NCBI GenBank assembly: GCA_028826165.1
Contig: JAPDFW010000057.1
Location: forward strand, 434,001-498,000
Direction: 5' to 3'
DNA length: 64,000 bases
Source of the DNA: Anaeramoeba ignava
Lineage: Eukaryota > Metamonada > Anaeramoebidae
The notes beneath the pieces are model-generated. The model did no database searches, had not been told where the DNA came from, and saw only the letters and a list, made by a program, of their open reading frames with translations. Each line of letters starts with the position of its first letter. The stretch's first letter is position 1. The position numbers were made by a program, and so were the translations under genes. Below, in pieces: positions 56,556 to 64,000 of this stretch.

Positions 56556-56600
56556 TGAAAGAAAAAAAATGAAAAAAAATGAAAATGAAAAAAAAAATTT
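56556..56600 (-). promoter_or_regulatory. Candidate core promoter element of the Rrp9 gene
   Basis: Coding strand: T-run CATTTTCATTTTTTTTCATT then TTTTTTCTTTC, ending about 15 bases from the ATG at 56543. Confidence 0.45.
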
Positions 56601-56689
56601 TTTTAATTTTTCTTTTTAAAAAAAAAACAAAAAAAAAATAAAAAAAAATTCAAAAGAAAACAAAGAAAAAAAATCCACAAATTGCAAAT

Positions 56690-56841
56690 TAAATTTCAAA
56701 TTAATTCCAAATCAATTTCCAATTAAATTTCAAATCAAATTTCAAATCAAATTTCAAATCAATTTCCAATTAAATTTCAAATCAAATTTCCAAATCAATT
56801 TCCAAATTAAATTCCAATTAAATTTCAAATTAAATTGCAAA
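56690..56841. repeat. AAATTTCAAATCAA repeats between Rrp9 and the RhoGEF gene
   Basis: About ten degenerate 13-base units, AATTTCAAATCAA with AATTTCCAATTAA variants, in the 3' flank of the RhoGEF gene. Confidence 0.75.
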
Positions 56842-59800
56842 TTAATTTTGATTTTCTTGTAAAGAATTTGTTTTTTGTTGTGGATCTGAAAGAATTGAAT
56901 TTAATTTTTGAGTAAATGGATTATTACTAAGTGAAAATTTTTGTTGTGGTTTTTTTTTAGGTTGAAATTTAATTTCTTTTGAAGTATTTGTTCTTTGAAA
57001 ATTAATTTCTTTTGAAGTATTTGTTCTTTGAAAATTAATTTCTTTTGAAGTATTTGTTCTTTGAAAATTAATTTCTTTTGAACTATTTGTTCTTTGAAAA
57101 TTAATTTCTTTTGAAGTATTTGCTCTTTTTAATTTGTTTATATTTTGAATTTGATTTATATTTTGATTTATATTTTTATTTTTATTTATATTTTGATTTT
57201 GATTTTGATTTTGATTTTGATTCTGGTTTTGATTTTGGTTTTGATTTTGATTTTGATTTCTTTCTGGTTTTGGAAATCTATTTGGTTTTGGAAATTTATT
57301 TGGTTTTGGAAATTTATTTGGCTTTGGAAATCTATTTGGTTTTGATATTTGTTTTGCTCTTGGTATTTGTTTTCCTCTTGGTGATATATTTTGTTCTGTT
57401 CTTGGTATTTGTTTTGCTCTTGGTATTTGTTTTTCTCTTGGTGATATATTTTGTTCTGTTCTTGGTATTTGTTTTGCTCTTGGTATTTGTTTTCCTCTTG
57501 GTGATATATTTTGTTCTGTTCTTGGTATTTGTTTTTCTCTTGGTGATATATTTTGTTTTGCTCTTGGTATTTGTTTTCCTCTTGGTGATATATTTTGTTT
57601 TTGAATTTCACTTGGTTTTGGAAATTCATTTTGTTTTTGAATTTCACTTGGTTTTGGAAATTCATTTTGTTTTTGAATTTCACTTGGTTTTGGGAATTCA
57701 TTTTGTTTTTGAATTTCACTTGGTTTTGGAAATTCATTTTGTTTTTGAAATTGGCTTGGTTTTGGAAATTCATTTTGTTTTTGAAATTGACTTGGTTTTG
57801 GAAATTCATTTTGTTTTTGAAATTGGCTTGGTTTTGGAAATTCATTTTGTTTTTGTGCTTCTGCATTTCTTCTAATTGGTTTTTGTAAATTTTTTTGTAT
57901 TTTTGGTTTTTTATTATGTGTTTTTGGTGGAAGTGGTGGTTTTTCTGTTGGATTTATTTTTTTTACTTCATTTTGATTGTTTAGATTTATATTTTGATTT
58001 TGATTTTGAATTTCATTTTGAATTGAATTTTGAATTGAATTTTGATTATTAAATCGATTTTGAATTTGTTTGAACTTGTTTTGAGGTTTTTTATTTCTTT
58101 TTATATATTTATTTTCAATTTTGGTTTCAATTTTATTTTCAATTTTGGCTTCAGTTTCATTTTCAATTTTATTTTCAATTTTATTTTCATTTTGGTTTTC
58201 ATTTTGGTTTTCAATTTTATTTTCAATTTTATTTTTATTTTGAATTTGATTTTCATTTTTATTTTCAATTTTATTTTTATTTTGAATTTGATTTTCATTT
58301 TTATTTTCAGTTTCATTTTCAATTTTATTTTCAATTTTATTTTCAGTTTCATTTTCAGTTTTATTTTCAATTTCATTTTCAGTTTCATTTTCAATTTGAT
58401 TTTCAATTTTATTTTCAATTTCATTTTCAGTTTCAGTTTCAATTTTATTTTCAATTTTATTTTCAATTTTATTTTCATTTTCAATTTTATTTTCATTTTC
58501 AATTTTATTTTCATTTTCATTTTCAGTTTCAGTTTCATTTTCAATTTTATTTTCAATTTGATTTTCAATTTTATTTTCATTTTCAATTTTATTTTCATTT
58601 TCAATTTTATTTTCAGTTTCATTTTCAATTTGATTTTCAGTTTCAATTTTATTTTCAGTTTCAATTTTATTTTCAGTTTCAATTTTATTTTCAGTTTCAT
58701 TTTCAATTTTATTTTCAATTTCATTTTGTTGAGGAGAAAGGTATTGTTTTGGAATTTTTGGAGCAACCCTTCTTGGTTTTAGAGATTTAATATTATTTAT
58801 ATTTTCTAAATTTTCAGATTTTTCTTGATAAACTTCTGATAATTCTTGATTTTTATCATTTTCAGATTCTGTTTGCTTACTTTTTCTTGGAGGTGGTCTT
58901 GGTGGAAGTTGCTTTTCTTTGTCTTGATTTTCTTGAGATTCTATTTGCTTACTTTTTCTTGGAGGTGGTCTTGGTGGAAGTTTTCTTATTTGTGTTGTTG
59001 CTTGATTTTGTTCTTCATTATTTTCTTTTTGTTCTTTAATATTTTCTTTTTGTTCTTCATTATTTTGTGGATAATTTTCATCATATTGATAATTTTCATC
59101 ATATTTATAATTTTCATCTTGTTTATAATTCTCATCTTGTTTATAATTTTCATCATATTGATAATTTTCATCATATTGATAATTTTCATCTTGTTTATAA
59201 TTCTCATCTTGTTTATAATTTTCATCATATTGATAATTTTCATCATATTGATAATTTTCATCATATTGATAATTTTCATCATGTTTATAATTTTCATCAT
59301 ATTTATAATTTTCATCTTGTTTATAATTTTCATCATATTGATAATTTTCATCATATTTATAATTTTCATCATATTGATAATTTTCATCTTGTTTATAATT
59401 CTCATCATATTGATAATTTTCATCATATTGATAATTTTCATCTTGTTTATAATTTTCATATTTATAATTTTCATCATATTGATAATTTTCATCATATTGA
59501 TAATTTTCATCATATTGATAATTTTCATCATATTGATAATTTTCATCATATTGATAATTTTCATCTTGTGTATTTTCATAATTAATATCTTGACTTTCAA
59601 TTTTGTCTTGAGATTCTTCTAATTTTTCACTTTTATTTTCTTCTTTTGAATTTAATTGTGATTGTTTTAATTTTTGATAACAAATATCACAAACTCTACA
59701 ATTTTTTGAAATTCCAAGATGAGACAGAGGCATTCTATGAGAAGAACAAGATCCACAAACAATATTTCCACAATTACGACAATGATGCTATAAATGAAAT

Positions 59801-62074
59801 AAAAATAAAAATTATATTTAAAATGAAAATAAAAATTAAAATTAAAATTAAAATTAAAATTATATTAAAATTAAAATATGATATAAACCTTTCTTCGAAA
59901 AGTGCCAAAAATGCAATCACAAACATAGCATTCATTACATTGTTCATCTGGAATCCATTCAGGTGGTTCCATTTCTTTTTTTATTTCTTGTTCAATATGT
60001 AATGTTTTAGTATTTCTTTCATACTCTTCAATAGTATTTTTGAAATGTTTAATCCAATTTTCTCTTTTCTTCTTTAGATTCAGCAAAAATTGTATATTTT
60101 TTATCCATATTTTGTATAAAAAATTGCAATTCTAAAATTATAAAAATAAAGCAAATAAAGAATAAGGAAAATTTTTTCATATTTTCTTTGTTATTAATTA
60201 AATACGTTGTGGATCTCCTTCTTCAATTGAACAAAAATTAATTTTCATTATTCGATAAAGCTAAAAAGATTGATAATATAAATTTAAAAATAAATTTAAA
60301 AATAAATTTAAAAATAAATTTAAAAATAAATTTAAAAATAAATTTAAATATAAATTTAATAATGAATTTAAAAATAAATTTAATAATAAATTTAAAAATA
60401 AATTTAAAAATAAATTTAAAAATAAATTTAAAAATAAATTTAAATATAAATTTAAAAATAAATTTAAAAATAAATTTAAAAATAAATTTAATAATGAATT
60501 TAAAAATGAATTTAATAATGAATTTAATAATAAATTTAATAATGAATTTAATAATAAATTTAAAAATAAATTTACGGTATAACTCCCACTTGATTCTGTT
60601 CCATAAATGATAATATCATTAAAAAGAAAGAAGTGAAGTTTAATTTTTTTTGTTCCATATAATTTGTGAAGAGGAGAATCATAAATATATTTCCTATGTG
60701 GAGCAACAAGATCTTTCTAAAAAATATCAAAAACAAAAAAAAAACAGAATAAGAATAAGAATAAAAATAAATTTGTTTAAAAAAATGTAAATAATCAAAA
60801 TCAAACAAGAGCTTTATTTGAGAATTTTTTTTGGATTGCTAAAATTTTGGCATCATTTTCTCGTTTGTGAATTGATTCATTAACAAAATTATTAACTTTT
60901 GTAATCTCTTCTTGAGCTTTAACTAGGTCTGTATAATCACAATGGGATTGATCTGTATTACTAACTAATTCCTAAATATTATAGATTTTAAAAATTTTTT
61001 AAATAATTGAAAAAAAAAATAATTGTTTTTTAAAAATAATAAATCAATTCACTTTCAAAAGAAGTTGATAACGAGGAAGCCTTTGAACAGGCATGATTAA
61101 AAAACTTGGTAAATCAAGTAAATTATGTTCCATTTTTTTTTCCTTTAAAATTATAATTCATTTATAAAATTATAATTAAAATTAAAATTAAAATTAAAAT
61201 TAAAATTAAAATTAAAATTAAAATTAAAATTAAAATTAAAATTAAAATTAAAATTAAAATTATATTTAAAATTAAAATTATATTTAAAATTAAAATTAAA
61301 ATTATATTTAAAATTACTTGTGCCCATGATGAAAATTTAGGAGTTTTAGCAAATTTCTCTAATGTTTTTGTTGTATTATCATAATTTTCAATGTAATTTC
61401 GATAAATTTTTAAAAATGGAATCTAATCAAAAAAATAAAATAAATTTAATTTAATTTATTTCATTCATTTTCTAAAATTGATTACAAATTGTAAAAAAGC
61501 TTTTCCAATTTTTGCTTCATCATTCCAAGGATTCATACAAATAGCAAGTTCAGAATATAATTGAAAATTTACCTGTAAAAAAAATATTATTTATTATTAT
61601 TATTTATTTTTTTAGAATTTTAAATTGTTTTTTTTTTCTTTTTTTACTTCAAGAATAGATTTAATTGAATCAAAAATTGCTTTAATATCTTTTTCAGAAA
61701 TAAATGAACGATCATTTTTAGCGAAATTAATTAATTCATTTGAAAATTCCTAAATTAAAAAAAAAAAAAAAAGATTTAAAGAAGTTTTTTATTTATTTTT
61801 CCAAATTATTTTTCCAATTTATTTTTATTTTTACATTTGCAAGAATTGTTAATTTTTTTATATAAACATCTTCTGTTGTAAATATTTCATTTGCAACTTG
61901 ATGTCTCATTGAAGTAAATCCATTTATAGATTTTGGATTTTCTTGATTTATTTCATCTTTATTTATTTATATAATTTTTTTTTTAATAATTAATTAAATA
62001 AATAATTAAATTGAAAATAATAATAATTTTAAAATATTTATACTTAAATTTTGTTCTTTCTCTTGTTCAATCAT
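56842..62074 (-). CDS. DH-PH-FYVE Rho guanine nucleotide exchange factor (FGD-like) with a long repeat tail, one frame break
   Basis: Activates a Rho-family GTPase, probably at phosphoinositide-rich membrane. Eleven exons: 62074-62044, 61956-61835, 61749-61648, 61572-61486, 61422-61318, 61142-61053, 60971-60807, 60716-60576, 60260-60206, 60131-59889 and 59787-56842. They give about 1,361 residues. DH domain: RHQVANEIFTTEDVYIKKL, FLQFIPFLKIYRNYIENY and the signature PSFLIMPVQRLPRYQLLLK. PH domain: KIKLHFFLFNDIIIYGT to WIKHFKNTIEEYE. FYVE: WIPDEQCNECYVCDCIFGTF, RRKHHCRNCGNIVCGSCSSH, CRVCDICY. A one-base excess in AGAAAATTGG (60058-60061) precedes the conserved PH tryptophan. The last exon encodes ~900 disordered residues: YQYDENY repeats, two LPPRPPPRKSKQ motifs, ETENKIE, EFPKPSQ, SPRGKQIPRAK and RTNTSKEINFQ repeats. 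Confidence 0.92.
57000..59580 (-). repeat. Five successive coding repeat families in the RhoGEF tail
   Basis: From the C-terminal end of the gene upward: TNTSKEINFQR units (~56970-57120), Asn-Gln (~57190-57260), KPNRFPK (~57265-57345), SPRGKQIPRTEQNI (~57350-57595), QKQNEFPKPS (~57600-57860), ENKIENETE (~58105-58720) and DENYQY (~59070-59570). Each is internally homogeneous and unlike its neighbours. Confidence 0.88.
60261..60575 (-). repeat. RhoGEF intron 8, AAATAAATTTAA repeats
   Basis: 315 bp of AAATTTAAAAAT / AATTTAATAATG units (plus-strand reading), with GTAAA donor and TTTTTAG acceptor. It lies within the PH domain. Confidence 0.85.
61143..61317 (-). repeat. RhoGEF intron 5, AAAATT hexamers
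   Basis: 175 bp, nearly pure ATTAAA/ATTATATTTAAA on the plus strand. It lies inside the DH domain before the EKKMEHNLLDLPSF exon. Confidence 0.82.
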
Positions 62075-62304
62075 TTAAAAAAAGAATAAAAAAGAATAAA
62101 AAAGATGAAAAAAAAAATGAAAAATTAAAAGGAGAAAAAAAAATAAATTAAAAAATCTTTTTCTTTTTCTTTTTCTCCTTTTAAAAAAAAAATCAAACAA
62201 ATCAAAAATAAATTTTTTTTTTCATTTTTTTCATTTTTCTCTTTCATTTTATTATTATTTTTATTATTATTTTCATTATTATTATTATTATTTTTATTAT
62301 TATT
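62075..62304. promoter_or_regulatory. Divergent promoter of the RhoGEF and P-loop genes
   Basis: Two outward-facing copies of the pyrimidine element are present. On the minus strand TTTTTCATTTTTTTTTTCAT lies at ~62104-62124; on the plus strand TTTTTTCATTTTTTTCATTT at ~62212-62240. Between them lie T/C runs, and before the plus-strand ATG is an ATT/ATTATTTTT trinucleotide repeat (62248-62304). Confidence 0.5.
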
Positions 62305-64000
62305 ATGCAAAAAGTTAAAAATGAAGAAATAAATGAAGTTGAAAAACAAATTCAAAAAATTAGAGTTGAAATTGAAGAAATTTATCAAAAAGAAAAACAA
62401 TTTTCAAATAATATTTCAATTTTTTCATCATTACAAACACAACTTTCAATTCTTCAACTTAGATTATTATCATTTGAAGAAGATTTAAGACAATTAATTA
62501 AAAAAAATGAAAGTAAACATTTTCAAAATTGAATTTAATTTTGAATTTAATTTGAATTGATTTTAAATTGATTTGAATTGATTTGAATTTGAATTTAATT
62601 TGAATTTAATTTTAATTTTAATTTTAATTTTAATTTTAATTTTAATTTTAATTTTAATTTTAATTTTAATTTTAATTTTAATTTTAATTTTAAATTTAAT
62701 TTGAATTTAAATTTTAAATTTAAATTGATTTGAATTTTAAATTAATTTTAAATTGAATTTAATTTGATTTAAATTGAATTTAATTTTGAATTGAATTTGA
62801 ATTTAATTTGAATTGATTTTATGATAAAAAATTAGATCACGATTCATCTCATAAAAAATCAAGCTCAAGAAAACATAAACAAAATTCTAGATCAAATCAA
62901 AATCATAAAACAGATCATCATATTAATAGTAATGAAAAAAAAAGAACTAGAATTTCTTCTAGAAATTTACTTCCTGCTCTTCAAAGTAAATAAAATTTTT
63001 TTGTTATTATATTATATTATCTTTTATTTTATTGATAAAAAAAAAATAAAGATGTTTCTAATAATAGTAATCAACAAGAAAATGAAAATGAAAATGAAAT
63101 TGAAAATGAAAATGAAGTTGAAAATGAAGAAATGGAATATCAAGTAAATGAACTAAAATTTATTGGAAGAGATGATCAAATTATTAGATTAGCTCATGCA
63201 TTTTTTAAAAATATTGAAGCTCAAGAAAATTCTGCACATAAATTTATTCTTTGTTATTCTTGTCAAAATTATGGGATGGGAAAAACATTTTTTGCAAATC
63301 ATTTTCTTGAAAGACTTCGTGAAATAATCAAGGAATCTCAAGGAAAAAACTTACTTAGATTTACAAACATCGGCAAATTAATAAATGCTAGATATGTTTA
63401 TATTGATCTTCAAACAGCAATTACGGAAGGAAAAGTTAAATTTGATACATTTTTTATGAAGCAAATGCTTCAACAAATACCCGAATTGGAACAAGATTTT
63501 AAACCAGAGTTATTGCATTTTGAAACAGTTTTAGAAAATATGCAACAAGGAATATTTTTGCATATCGATAATTTAGATTCAATTATAAAAGTGAATAAAC
63601 ATGAAGAATTGAAGTAAAACAAAAACAAAAATCAAATCAAATCAAATCAAATCAAATCAAATCAAATCAAAATTATAAACTTAATATTAAATCCAAAGTA
63701 ACCAATTAGATCAATCATCTCGAATTTTTGATATTTTCTGGAGACAGCATTTAAAAAGACTTTTGAAAATCAAAAATTTATTCTTGCTTTGCTCATCTCA
63801 TTTGCCTGCATTCCAATTCTTAATAAACTTCCCTCCAAATAAAAGTGTCCCACCTTCTCGAACTTGCTCTTTGCAATTAAACCCTTTGAATAAAGAAGAT
63901 ATCAAACAAATTTTAGATTTGACTAAAATAAACAACCGCTACACATTATCATCGATAATGTTTGAACAAGAGGAACAAAAAAATAATTTTATTGAATATT
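62305..64000 (+). CDS. P-loop NTPase-like protein (partial, runs off the right edge)
   Basis: Exons 62305-62512, 62836-62985, 63052-63613 and 63699 to beyond 64000 join in frame (phases 1, 1 and 2). The N-terminus is a ~70-residue coiled coil (EVEKQIQKIRVEIEEIYQKE). A basic Ser/Lys/His/Asn stretch (SSHKKSSSRKHKQN, KKRTRISSRNLL), possibly nuclear-targeting, leads to an Asn-Glu run. The fold then opens with LKFIGRDDQIIRLAHAFFKN, Walker A-like YGMGKTFFANHFLERL, LINARYVYIDLQTAITEG and a Walker B-like GIFLHIDNLDS. The last exon continues RIFDIFWRQHLKRL and NPLNKEDIKQILDL. The order recalls STAND/Orc-like or Crinkler-type ATPases. I cannot decide which without the rest. Confidence 0.7.
62513..62835 (+). 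repeat. P-loop gene intron 1, TTTTAA and GAATTTAATT repeats
   Basis: 323 bp with GTAAA donor and TTAG acceptor. The core at ~62600-62690 is pure TTTTAA, flanked by TTTGAATTTAATTTGAATTG variants. Confidence 0.82.
63614..63698 (+). other. P-loop gene intron 3
   Basis: 85 bp with donor GTAAAAC and acceptor CAAAG, containing seven ATCAA pentamers. This acceptor, not the TTAG eleven bases further on, keeps the frame (NNQLDQSSRIFD). Confidence 0.65.

Noticed and set aside
57111-59622. Plus-strand hydrophobic frames opposite the RhoGEF tail
   Set aside because: Mirror readings of coding repeats; no family features, and the minus strand is contiguous with a FYVE domain.
63614-63720. Splice acceptor TTAG at 63709 for the last P-loop intron
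   Set aside because: Joined to the GTAAAAC donor it reaches an early stop; the AAAG acceptor at 63697-63698 keeps a long conserved-looking frame.

Overview
This is a eukaryotic nuclear segment from a very AT-rich protist. Spliceosomal introns with GT..AG ends are everywhere. The gene set is plainly eukaryotic: dynamin, exocyst Exo84, AMPK, a CHD remodeler, Rrp9, BEACH, SLC12, USP and a DH-PH-FYVE RhoGEF. Stop codons are standard. Coding low complexity is built from hexamers (AAT-CAA, AAT-GAA, AAT-GAT), giving Asn-Gln, Asn-Glu and Asn-Asp runs. The mix (ankyrin-BTB, RhoGEF-FYVE, Asn-rich runs, microsatellite-filled introns) recalls an amoeboid protist such as Anaeramoeba or an amoebozoan. The species cannot be fixed from sequence alone.

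Layout, left to right: dynamin-family GTPase (minus, cut by the left edge); FG-GAP/fibronectin surface protein with broken frames (minus); exocyst Exo84 (plus); AMPK/SNF1 catalytic alpha subunit in five exons (minus); tail-anchored coiled-coil protein (minus); an eleven-copy ~144 bp satellite; GATAD1-like chromatin protein (plus); seven-exon CHD6-9-like remodeler (minus); a 1.2 kb minisatellite; Hsp20 (plus); SH3-SH3-UBA-RING ligase candidate (plus); ankyrin-BTB protein (plus); USP25/28-like deubiquitinase with a 3.2 kb satellite intron (plus); polytopic membrane protein (minus); SLC12 cotransporter (plus); a ~3,260-residue LamG-PH-BEACH-WD40 protein (plus); U3 snoRNP protein Rrp9 (minus); eleven-exon DH-PH-FYVE RhoGEF with a long repeat tail (minus); and a P-loop protein cut by the right edge (plus).

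I rebuilt 31 introns by hand from reading-frame continuity and protein-family conservation. Most long introns are filled with one private short repeat. Nearly every gene has a strand-specific pyrimidine element (T-run, CATTTTTT, C) between its start codon and the upstream poly-A/T, a good core-promoter candidate. Four genes carry reading-frame breaks. Six of the eight breaks are one extra base, and two of these sit exactly at CCC-TGA-T and AAA-TAA, the shapes of known +1 frameshift sites. Sequence or assembly indels remain the simpler explanation.

Functional links are loose, as expected for a eukaryotic chromosome. Several genes serve membrane traffic (dynamin, Exo84, BEACH, FYVE-RhoGEF), ubiquitin (RING, BTB, USP) and chromatin (CHD, GATAD1-like). 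No RNA genes, transposons or viral genes were recognised.
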